5,950 nt of DNA. Source: JAPLXD01 sp041661585. Its GTDB lineage: Bacteria; Patescibacteriota; Minisyncoccia; Moranbacterales; UBA11712. Where the stretch lies: contig JBAZUC010000048.1 of assembly GCA_041661585.1 (NCBI GenBank), positions 1 to 5,950 of the forward strand. The letters are read 5' to 3'. The notes beneath the pieces were generated by a model. The model did not search any database. It was given only the letters and a program-made list of their open reading frames with translations, and was not told the origin of the DNA. Below are positions 1 through 5,434 of this stretch, in pieces. Position 1 is the first letter of the stretch, and the number at the start of each line of letters is the position of its first letter. The translations under genes were made by a program, and so were the position numbers.

Positions 1-15
1 TGATTTATGATTTTC

Positions 16-48
16 AACTGGATCCCGGGTCAAGCCCGGGATGACAAA
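16..48. repeat. GC-rich palindromic repeat, REP-like hairpin
   Basis: An 8-bp perfect stem (ATCCCGGG at 22-29, CCCGGGAT at 35-42) encloses a 5-base loop. It is flanked by AACTG on the left and GACAAAA on the right. It lies just past the stop codon of the leftward gene, so it could end or stabilise that transcript, but no T-run follows the stem on either strand, so it is not a classical intrinsic terminator. From general knowledge, near-identical palindromes of the CTGGATCCCGG...CCGGGATGAC type are scattered through intergenic regions of many bacterial genomes. Assignment as a dispersed repeat rests on that resemblance; only one copy is visible here. Confidence 0.6.
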
Positions 49-58
49 ATTAAGATAA

Positions 59-823
59 TTATATCGCTGATTTGCTCAATTCATCATGCAATTTTCCCAC
101 ATCCGGCGTCCATTCGTCCACAAGATTGACTTCCAAACGACCGTCTTTGCCGAGATTGTCCTCCATTTTCTGAGCAGCTTTTTTCCCGCCTGCATCGCTA
201 TGCGAAGCATTGCGGGCAGGTTCGGGCTGGTCTTCGTTTTCAAGACTTTCCAAAGAGAATTCTCCACCCGAACCCTTTTTCACAAGATTTTCAATGGCTG
301 CCCAGACCGTTTCGCTGCCGGCCGGCACCACGATCGTCACCTCGTCGCTCATCTCGGCCTTGAAATAGGTGACAGAGGCAAGAAGAACGCGGTAGACTTT
401 CCCTTCGGCAATGACGACGAAATTTCCAAGGTCATCTTGGCTGACGATGCCGATCACGCGCTTTCGCTCAACCGGTCCGATTTGCTTATATACAAAAGAA
501 CCGTCCGGAGTTATTGTGAGTTTCAGCATATCGCCCTCGACCAGCTTCGATTTGGAAGCATAGTTGGCCGGAACGGGATACTGTTTTCCGTCGGTTCCAA
601 TCATGACTTGTCCGTCAAAAACTCCTTCGACAATCTCTCCTTCCTCGTCTGAAACCGGAGCGATTGCGCGGCGGGAGGTTTTTCCCGATGGGCCCTCGAT
701 CTGGGCAAGCATCGCCCGCGCGGACGCGATTGTCCGTTCGGCGCTGGTGATCATTTCGCGAATTGCGGCGATCTTTTGGAGTTCTTGATCTTTGTCTTTT
801 TCGTTGGTTTTCTTTTTTGGCAT
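59..823 (-). CDS. Conserved hypothetical protein with N-terminal helix and central beta-rich domain
   Basis: This 254-residue protein has no function I can assign. Residues 1-42 are highly charged, then helical (lysine-rich start, then a likely coiled coil at about 12-42). A low-complexity linker (43-60) leads to a compact, probably beta-rich domain at about 62-182, with the segments EGVFDGQVMIG (66-76), YPVPANYASKSKLVEGD (82-98), SFVYKQIGPVERKRVIG (109-125) and YRVLLASVTYFKAE (144-157). The C-terminal part (183-254) is acidic and looks disordered. There is no signal peptide or membrane segment, so it is probably cytoplasmic. The central domain resembles a hypothetical family I remember from Patescibacteria genomes, sometimes labelled ribosomal protein L7/L12-like; I cannot verify this and see no real L7/L12 domain. 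The ATG at 823 is the first start and is followed by a typical lysine-rich N-terminus; no Shine-Dalgarno precedes it. The gene is divergent from the marR operon and ends with TAA. Confidence 0.8.
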   Translation of the reverse strand: MPKKKTNEKDKDQELQKIAAIREMITSAERTIASARAMLAQIEGPSGKTSRRAIAPVSDEEGEIVEGVFDGQVMIGTDGKQYPVPANYASKSKLVEGDMLKLTITPDGSFVYKQIGPVERKRVIGIVSQDDLGNFVVIAEGKVYRVLLASVTYFKAEMSDEVTIVVPAGSETVWAAIENLVKKGSGGEFSLESLENEDQPEPARNASHSDAGGKKAAQKMEDNLGKDGRLEVNLVDEWTPDVGKLHDELSKSAI

Positions 824-928
824 TTATTTTATTGCAGCTGACTTGGTATGTGTTGGACAGCAGTCAAGTCAAAAGTCCCCCTATTCCAAAACAGCCGCTT
901 TTTATATTTCTTTTTGTTTTACGCTTTT

Positions 929-957
929 ATTATATAATCTCTTTCAAAACCGCGCAA
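929..957 (-). promoter_or_regulatory. Putative sigma70-type promoter for the leftward hypothetical gene
   Basis: Read on the minus strand, a perfect TATAAT (929-934) lies 17 bases downstream of TTGCGC (952-957, three of six matches to the -35 consensus). It points at the leftward gene and would give a leader of roughly 100 bases. The surrounding sequence is AT-rich, so a chance TATAAT is possible; the exact 17-base spacing is the main support. A plus-strand TATAAT overlaps at 933-938 but lacks a convincing -35 element. Confidence 0.4.
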
Positions 958-1043
958 CAGGGCAAATTTTGGGGATATTGTGGATAAGTTTGGTCTTTTT
1001 GAGGCGGGAAAAGGGAAAAACGACCCGGGGAGGAACCAGCGTC

Positions 1044-1072
1044 TTGACAAAAAATATCGGCAATGCTAATTT
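1044..1072 (+). promoter_or_regulatory. Strong sigma70-type promoter of the marR-efflux operon
   Basis: A perfect -35 hexamer TTGACA (1044-1049) is followed after exactly 17 bases by TAATTT (1067-1072). A TG at 1064-1065 one base before the -10 makes it an extended -10 promoter. Transcription would begin near 1079, about 38 bases before the marR start codon. The -10 and start region are overlapped by the repeated CTAAT/ATTAG half-sites, which suggests repression by occlusion. Confidence 0.7.
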
Positions 1073-1100
1073 GATATTAGTTAGGATATCTAATAATTAG
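1066..1100. promoter_or_regulatory. Putative MarR operator: repeated CTAAT/ATTAG inverted half-sites
   Basis: Five-base half-sites occur as CTAAT (1066-1070), ATTAG (1076-1080), CTAAT (1090-1094) and ATTAG (1096-1100). They form several dyads: CTAAT-N5-ATTAG (1066-1080), TTAG-N5-CTAA (1081-1093), the imperfect 21-bp palindrome from TATTAG to CTAATA (1075-1095, 8 of 10 pairs), and CTAAT-N1-ATTAG (1090-1100). The block covers the -10 hexamer and the expected transcription start. MarR-family dimers typically bind AT-rich palindromes of this size in their own promoters, so autorepression by the adjacent gene is the natural reading. Which dyad is the true site cannot be decided from sequence alone. 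Confidence 0.6.
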
Positions 1101-1116
1101 ACAATAGAACAAAGAT

Positions 1117-1548
1117 ATGAAAAAAAAATCAACCACTGAAAAGATCATATCCTTGATGTTTAATATGGGACGCGCGATCAAAAAGCAATGTTGCAAGGAT
1201 AGCAAAGGAGCGGGAAATCTTTCCATACTTCAGATTGAAGCCTTGTGGTATATTGGAGAAGGAAAAGAAGTGCTGATGAAAGATCTGGCCGGACATCTCT
1301 TCATTGCGCCGCCCTCGGCGACATCCCTCACGGACGATCTGGTGAAAGCGAAACTGGTAGCCAGGTCCGAAGACAAGGAGGACAGGCGAACGACCACAAT
1401 AACCTTGACGGCGAAAGGGAAGCGCTCTCTTGCGAATTTTTTGAAGAAAAGAATGGAAAAAGCCAAAAAGCGCATAAATAATTTGACGCATTCCGAAAAA
1501 AAATCCTTGCTTAGGATATTGGAAAAAATTTCAAAGACTAACGATTAA
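1117..1548 (+). CDS. MarR-family winged helix-turn-helix transcriptional regulator
   Basis: This 143-residue protein is the usual MarR length. Residues 1-30 form the N-terminal dimerisation helix. The winged helix follows: SILQIEALWYIGEG (36-49), KDLAGHLFIAPPSATSLTDD (55-74, the helix-turn-helix with the recognition helix near 65-75), and the wing with the hallmark DKEDRRTTTITLTAKGK (86-102). The C-terminal helices (103-140) complete the dimer interface. A Cys-Cys pair at residues 25-26 is notable because some MarR members sense oxidants through cysteines, but it could be incidental. It is the first gene of a four-gene operon with an exporter, the classic arrangement of a local repressor released by the exported compound. 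The start ATG at 1117 sits downstream of a strong promoter and putative operator; only a weak purine stretch precedes it. The inducer is unknown. Confidence 0.92.
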   Translation: MKKKSTTEKIISLMFNMGRAIKKQCCKDSKGAGNLSILQIEALWYIGEGKEVLMKDLAGHLFIAPPSATSLTDDLVKAKLVARSEDKEDRRTTTITLTAKGKRSLANFLKKRMEKAKKRINNLTHSEKKSLLRILEKISKTND

Positions 1549-1561
1549 TGATGAACCCGAA

Positions 1562-2632
1562 ATGAACAAAAACATCTTTAGCGCGAGCCTGATTGCCATT
1601 TTGGTGATTGGGGGGATCGTGGCCAGTTTTCTCTATCAAAATATGTCCAAGCGTCCCGATTATTCGACTTTTCAAGTCAAAAAGGGAAATATCGAGCAAG
1701 CGCTTAACTTGGATGGAAAAATTGCGCCTCAAAACGACGCCGAATTGGGATTCGAAAGAGGGGGAAAGATCACGAAACTGACCCAAAAAGTTGGAGATTT
1801 TGTGAAATCCGGAACGGTTTTGGCCTACGCGAACGCAGCTGATCTCAAAGCGCAATACAACCAATCCGTGGCTCTGGCCAGAAGCTCCCAGGCTGATGTG
1901 GATCAATATCAAAAACTCTACAAAAAAGAAAAAGCCAAACTTGATTCACTCAAAAAAACTTCCACGGCCAATTCGGCGGACAAAAAAGCGCAAAAAAGAC
2001 AAATTGAAGCCAGTGAAGCGCAAGTTGTTTCCCAGGAAGAAAAAGTCGCGGCCGCTTTTTCCAATATTGAAAATGCCCGGGCGCAAATCGACAAAACCGT
2101 TATCACCGCCCCTTTTGACGGAATTGTTTCCAAACAAGACGTCGAAGAAGGGGAAGTGGCGCAGTCCAATATTGCGATCATCACTCTTTCCAGCCGGGAT
2201 TCGTTCAAAATCGAAGCTTATGCTTCTGAAATCGATGTTCGCAATATCCACGTCGGCGACTCCGCTCAAGTTACCTTGGATGACGGATCAGGACGCGTTT
2301 TTGACGCCGAAATAAATTCAATCGATCCGACGGAAGACTTGATCAACAATGTTTCGAACTACAAAGTGACACTCAATTTCCGGGAAAATGTTTTGGACTT
2401 GCGTTCGGGAGTGGGTGCCAGCGTGTCTGTCGCGGCGGAGAAAAAAAATGACGTTTTGCTTGTTCCTCGGGATGCCATCTTTGAGGAGGGAGGAAAGAAA
2501 TTCGTGTATATATCGAAAAACGGCTTGAGGGAAAAGAAAGAGATCCAGACCGGCATATATGGAGCTGACAATATGGCGGAAGTGGCATCGGGCCTTTCTT
2601 TCGGGGACAATGTTTTTGAGCTAAATAAATAA
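1562..2632 (+). CDS. HlyD/MacA-type membrane-fusion (periplasmic adaptor) protein
   Basis: This 356-residue protein starts with a single membrane anchor (about 5-25) and no lipobox cysteine. The first half of a biotinyl-lipoyl domain lies at about 50-95 (AELGFERGGKITKLTQKVGD, 60-79). A lysine- and alanine-rich coiled-coil hairpin follows (about 96-176), then the second lipoyl half with the signature TVITAPFDGIVSKQDVEEGE (179-198), a beta-barrel domain (about 213-292), and a membrane-proximal domain (about 297-354, starting LLVPRDAIFEEGGKKFVYI). This order is that of RND/MacA-type adaptors, which link an inner-membrane pump to an outer channel. The hairpin is about 80 residues, ordinary for the family. 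It begins 13 bases after marR and is followed by a second adaptor and an MFS pump, so it probably serves that exporter, although its closest architectural relatives pair with MacB-type ABC or RND pumps. No such pump or outer-membrane channel is in the window. Confidence 0.9.
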   Translation: MNKNIFSASLIAILVIGGIVASFLYQNMSKRPDYSTFQVKKGNIEQALNLDGKIAPQNDAELGFERGGKITKLTQKVGDFVKSGTVLAYANAADLKAQYNQSVALARSSQADVDQYQKLYKKEKAKLDSLKKTSTANSADKKAQKRQIEASEAQVVSQEEKVAAAFSNIENARAQIDKTVITAPFDGIVSKQDVEEGEVAQSNIAIITLSSRDSFKIEAYASEIDVRNIHVGDSAQVTLDDGSGRVFDAEINSIDPTEDLINNVSNYKVTLNFRENVLDLRSGVGASVSVAAEKKNDVLLVPRDAIFEEGGKKFVYISKNGLREKKEIQTGIYGADNMAEVASGLSFGDNVFELNK

Positions 2633-2649
2633 GCCTTCAGTACATTTAT

Positions 2650-3300
2650 ATGGAAAATAATAATAACGAAAAACAAGCAGATAAAAACGGTTCCGGCAGG
2701 AATAGGCTGATGCTCCTTACTATCATCGCTTTTTTGGTGGCCGGGGCGGTGGCTTTTGTCTATCTTTCCTTGTCGAAAAACAGGATATATGTCGAGAAAT
2801 CAGCCATTGAAGCTTCGGCAACGGATCTTTCTTCGCGCATCGGGGGAACTTTGCAGAAGTTGTTTGTGAAAGCCGGCGACAATGTCGGGGCCAATGAATC
2901 CATCGCCCAAATCGGAAATGATATCGTGAAAACGAAAAACGGAGGAATTGTTCTCTCCGTCAAAAATGACATCGGAAAAAATTTTTCTCCCGGAGAAGCG
3001 GTTGCGAGCATGATCGATCCCGCGGATCTTCGGGTTGTTGCGAAGGTGGAAGAGAACAAAGGCTTGAGCGAAATCAAAATCGGCCAGAAAGCCGTTTTCA
3101 CGGTGGACGCTTTCGGGTCAAAAGAATATTCTGGGGTCGTTGACGAGATCAGTCCCACGGCCAGAAGCGGCGATGTGGTGTTCAACATTTCCAGCGCCCG
3201 CGAGCAGCAAGAGTTCAATGTGAAAATCCGTTTCAGCGCACTCGATTATCCGGAACTCAAAAACGGCATGTCGGCCAAGACTTGGATATATAAGGACTAG
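2650..3300 (+). CDS. Short EmrA-like HlyD-family adaptor lacking the coiled-coil hairpin
   Basis: This 216-residue protein has a charged cytoplasmic start (1-18), one membrane helix (about 20-42), and a lipoyl domain whose two halves are joined directly: SSRIGGTLQKLFVKAGDNVG (61-80) and GGIVLSVKNDIGKNFSPGEA (98-117), linked by only some 10-15 residues. In EmrA-type proteins more than 100 residues of coiled coil sit at that point. A beta-barrel domain follows (about 126-214), with ADLRVVAKVEENKGLSEIKI (125-144) and the late segment YPELKNGMSAKTWI (200-213), matching the EmrA C-terminal pattern. The protein is therefore a complete but shortened adaptor rather than a broken gene. It lies 17 bases after the long adaptor and 5 bases before the EmrB-like pump, the usual position of emrA. 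Its likely role is to bind or stabilise the pump on its outer face; this is an inference. Confidence 0.85.
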   Translation: MENNNNEKQADKNGSGRNRLMLLTIIAFLVAGAVAFVYLSLSKNRIYVEKSAIEASATDLSSRIGGTLQKLFVKAGDNVGANESIAQIGNDIVKTKNGGIVLSVKNDIGKNFSPGEAVASMIDPADLRVVAKVEENKGLSEIKIGQKAVFTVDAFGSKEYSGVVDEISPTARSGDVVFNISSAREQQEFNVKIRFSALDYPELKNGMSAKTWIYKD

Positions 3301-3305
3301 CCAAT

Positions 3306-4817
3306 ATGCTCAAAAAGCTGAAAGGAATAAAAAATAATCCTGACAATGTCCGCTGGCTGATCATGCTGACGGTCATCGTGGGAACATTTCTCGGGCGGCT
3401 TGATCAGACGATCGTCAATTTGGCTCTGCCGAAAATAATCGGCGAATTCAACATCACGGTTTCATCCGCCGGTTGGATCGCCACCGCCTATATCCTGGCC
3501 AACGCGATTTTCGTCCCTATTTGGGGAAAACTGGGCGACACGATCGGGAGAAAGAAAATTTATATCCTGGGCTTTGGCATATTCATTTTCGGTTCGGTCT
3601 TGGCGGGTCTCGCTTGGAATTTCAGTTCGATGATAGTCTTTCGGGTTGTTCAAGCGATCGCAGTATCGGCGGATTATCCGACGGCGATGGCGATCATTGC
3701 CGTCACATTCAGAGAAGGAAAAGAAAGAGCTCAGGCTCTTGGCGTATGGTCGGCGTCTTTCGCGGCGGCGTCTGTTTTCGGACCGCTGATCGGCGGACCG
3801 CTCATTGACAATTTCGGCTGGCGCAGCGTTTTTTTGATCAATTTGCCTGTGGGTGTCATTGGCCTTTTCATGGCGTTGGCCTTCATCAAAGAATCCGTTT
3901 CGGAAAAAAAGACGGTCAAGTTCGATTGGTGGGGAGCGATCATGTTGGGATTGGCTCTCTCGGCGCTGGTTTTGGTTCTCGACAAGGGCTTGGAATGGGG
4001 TTGGCTTTCTTCCAACAGTCTTTTTTCTTATGCAGCCACTCTCATTTTCGGATATATATTCATCCGGATCGAGAAAAATCATCCCGAGCCAATCGTTGAT
4101 TTGAAATTTTTCAAGGTTGGAGCTTTCGTGAACACGCTGGCCAACAATTTCATTGTATTCATGGGAATGATCGGAGGAGTATTTCTCATTCCCATTTTTG
4201 CCCAAATGTTTTTGGGCTATGACGCCACGCAGACCGGATTTTTGTTTATGCCAATGGCTTTCATGATCGTCTTGGCGGCGCCTCTCGGGGGAAGCCTGAC
4301 GGGAAAAATTCAGCCCCGCTATGTCATCGCGGCCAGCACGTTTGTCGCCGCGATCGGACTTTTTCTTTTTTCATATTTGGATCCGCGTTCCGGTCCATTG
4401 AGCATCATCATTCCGCTTTCGATCATGGCCTTCGGGATTGGTTTTGGAATGGCGCAGCGCACGAATATCATTGCTTCGATCGTTCCCGACAATGAAATTG
4501 GCATCGCTTCTTCCGTTTTGGCGCTGGTCCGAAATATTGCCGGAGCTTTCGGTATCGCGATTTTCGCGACCATTCTCAACAACGCCACGAACTCAAATGT
4601 TTTGAATGTTGCCCGGAATAGTTTTGTGAATATCAAAAATAATTTGAACATGGGACAATTCACGGGACTCATCATTCTCAAAGCCCAAGTCGCGGCCTAT
4701 GGAACAGTCTTCATGGTGGCTTCAGTTTTTCTTTTCGTGGGAGCAATCCTGGCTTTGACCATCAAGGTGAAAGAAAAAATCAAACCCAGCGGAGAAGAAG
4801 TTTTGATTTTGGAATAG
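3306..4817 (+). CDS. DHA2-family (EmrB/QacA-type) 14-TM MFS multidrug exporter
   Basis: This 503-residue protein matches the usual DHA2 length and has about 14 predicted membrane helices. It is a proton-driven exporter of the major facilitator superfamily. Motif D1 is visible as LDQTIVNLALPKI (32-44), with the family's acidic residue in helix 1. Motif A is GKLGDTIGRKK (74-84), between helices 2 and 3. Motif B is present as RVVQAIAVSADYP (113-125), with alanine where QG is usual. Motif C and the following loop are GPLIGGPLIDNFGWR (159-173), then FLINLPVG. The remaining helices run to about residue 487, followed by a charged cytoplasmic tail. A possible Shine-Dalgarno AAGGA (3292-3296) lies 9 bases before the ATG, inside the end of the preceding adaptor gene, suggesting translational coupling. 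Substrates cannot be told from sequence; lipophilic cations or other drugs are typical. The operon context (MarR repressor, adaptors) supports a detoxification role. Confidence 0.93.
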   Translation: MLKKLKGIKNNPDNVRWLIMLTVIVGTFLGRLDQTIVNLALPKIIGEFNITVSSAGWIATAYILANAIFVPIWGKLGDTIGRKKIYILGFGIFIFGSVLAGLAWNFSSMIVFRVVQAIAVSADYPTAMAIIAVTFREGKERAQALGVWSASFAAASVFGPLIGGPLIDNFGWRSVFLINLPVGVIGLFMALAFIKESVSEKKTVKFDWWGAIMLGLALSALVLVLDKGLEWGWLSSNSLFSYAATLIFGYIFIRIEKNHPEPIVDLKFFKVGAFVNTLANNFIVFMGMIGGVFLIPIFAQMFLGYDATQTGFLFMPMAFMIVLAAPLGGSLTGKIQPRYVIAASTFVAAIGLFLFSYLDPRSGPLSIIIPLSIMAFGIGFGMAQRTNIIASIVPDNEIGIASSVLALVRNIAGAFGIAIFATILNNATNSNVLNVARNSFVNIKNNLNMGQFTGLIILKAQVAAYGTVFMVASVFLFVGAILALTIKVKEKIKPSGEEVLILE

Positions 4818-4861
4818 ATTAGAGAAAAAAGTGGATAACTTGTGCCCAAGTGGGGCGGACG

Positions 4862-4885
4862 ATAGCTTGTATAAGCTATTTTTTT
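4862..4885 (+). terminator. Intrinsic terminator of the efflux operon
   Basis: A perfect 7-bp stem (ATAGCTT at 4862-4868, AAGCTAT at 4873-4879) closes a 4-base loop and is followed directly by a run of seven T (4879-4885). It lies 44 bases after the MFS stop codon and upstream of the mraZ promoter, so it separates the efflux operon from the dcw cluster. Confidence 0.88.
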
Positions 4886-4900
4886 GTATTCAGCAAAGTG

Positions 4901-4929
4901 TTGACGGATGTTTTGTAGTGGATTAGAAT
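4901..4929 (+). promoter_or_regulatory. Promoter of the mraZ-rsmH (dcw) operon
   Basis: TTGACG (4901-4906, five of six matches to the -35) and TAGAAT (4924-4929, five of six to the -10) are separated by exactly 17 bases. Transcription would start near 4936, about 70 bases before mraZ and just upstream of the 10-bp-periodic repeats. It lies directly after the terminator of the previous operon, where a new promoter is expected. Confidence 0.7.
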
Positions 4930-4945
4930 ATACCTAAGGTGTTGC

Positions 4946-4992
4946 AAAGTGGATAGAAGTGGGGATAAGTCGGACGAAAAGGGGATAAGTAT
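4946..4992 (+). promoter_or_regulatory. Putative MraZ-box array, 10-bp periodic direct repeats
   Basis: Heptamers in exact 10-bp register read AAAGTGG (4946), GAAGTGG (4956), TAAGTCG (4966), GAAAAGG (4976) and TAAGTAT (4986); the first two are strong, the others decay. The 10-mer GGGGATAAGT is also repeated exactly at 4961 and 4981. Similar single copies occur upstream: AAAGTGG (4828), CAAGTGG (4847), AAAGTGT (4895) and GTAGTGG (4915). MraZ is known to bind short G-rich direct repeats with about 10-bp spacing (one helical turn) ahead of its own gene, for example TGGG-N5 repeats in E. coli and AAAGTG repeats in mollicutes. Position, period and motif all fit autoregulation of the dcw cluster, here within the leader. 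Confidence 0.62.
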
Positions 4993-5004
4993 TTAGAAAT
5001 ATTC

Positions 5005-5432
5005 ATGTTTATTGGAGAATACTCGCATAATATAGATCCCAAAAAGCGCGTGGCTATTCCGGCGAAGTTTCGTGCGGATTTCAGCGGGAAAGCGGTTGTT
5101 ACGCGCGGACTTGATAAATGTCTTTTTGTGTATCCGCTGAAAACTTGGGAAGAGCTTTCTTCGAAACTTGGAAGTTTGCCGATGGGGGAGTGAGAAGTTT
5201 TGTGAGACTCATGCTGGCGGGAGCGGTCGATGTGGATATCGACAAGCTGGGCCGGGTTCTGGTTCCTGATTATCTCAAGGAGTATGCCGGTCTCAAAAAA
5301 GAAGTGGTTGTGGCGGGACTGTACAATCGGCTCGAGATTTGGGACAGCGGCAAGTGGAGCGAATACAAGAAGGCTGCTGAAAAGAATACGGATGATATCG
5401 CGGAACAACTTGGTAAGCTCGGAATATATTAA
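5005..5432 (+). pseudogene. mraZ: mraZ, transcriptional regulator of the dcw cluster, interrupted by a frameshift
   Basis: MraZ is a ring-forming DNA-binding protein made of two SpoVT/AbrB-like halves, each with a DxxxR motif. The first half is intact from the ATG at 5005 (MFIGEYSHNIDPKKRVAIPA, motif DPKKR) through TRGLDKCLFVYPL to LPMGE, then stops at TGA 5191-5193. The second half continues in the -1 frame from about 5187 (VRSFVRLMLAGAVDVDIDKL, motif DKLGR, then YNRLEIWDSGKW) to TAA 5430-5432. Joining the frames gives about 142 residues, the normal family length less two, since the B. subtilis and E. coli proteins as I recall them have two more residues at the junction. A 7-base loss near 5187-5192 explains both the shift and the short loop. 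It may be a genuine mutation, an assembly error, or slippage on the G-run at 5184-5188. It is 2 bases from rsmH and preceded by its own putative boxes. Confidence 0.85.
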
Positions 5433-5434
5433 AA

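Noticed and set aside
86..652. Plus-strand open frame of 188 codons opposite the leftward hypothetical gene.
   Set aside because: Its translation has no domain-like pattern, while the minus-strand frame has a coherent charged helix, folded domain and acidic tail. It is treated as a shadow.
979..987. Perfect DnaA-box-like sequence TGTGGATAA in the divergent intergenic region, with a one-mismatch copy at 4832-4838.
   Set aside because: Only one perfect copy is present, with no cluster, no AT-rich unwinding element identified and no dnaA or dnaN nearby. Chance occurrence is likely, and the copy near 4832 fits better with the mraZ repeat family.
792..1100. Plus-strand open frame of 102 codons in the divergent intergenic region.
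   Set aside because: It runs through the promoter and operator of marR, has no ribosome-binding site, and its translation does not resemble a conserved protein.
3462..4205. Long minus-strand open frame of 247 codons opposite the MFS gene.
   Set aside because: It mirrors codon bias of the MFS gene, is rich in Arg, Asp and Asn without domain pattern, and lies fully inside a strongly supported transporter.
5191..5193. Reassigned UGA (glycine code of Gracilibacteria/SR1) as an explanation for the mraZ stop.
   Set aside because: Reading through TGA in the same frame gives sequence unlike MraZ and meets another TGA soon after. The homologous second half lies in a different frame, so recoding does not restore the protein. 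The other genes contain no internal TGA.
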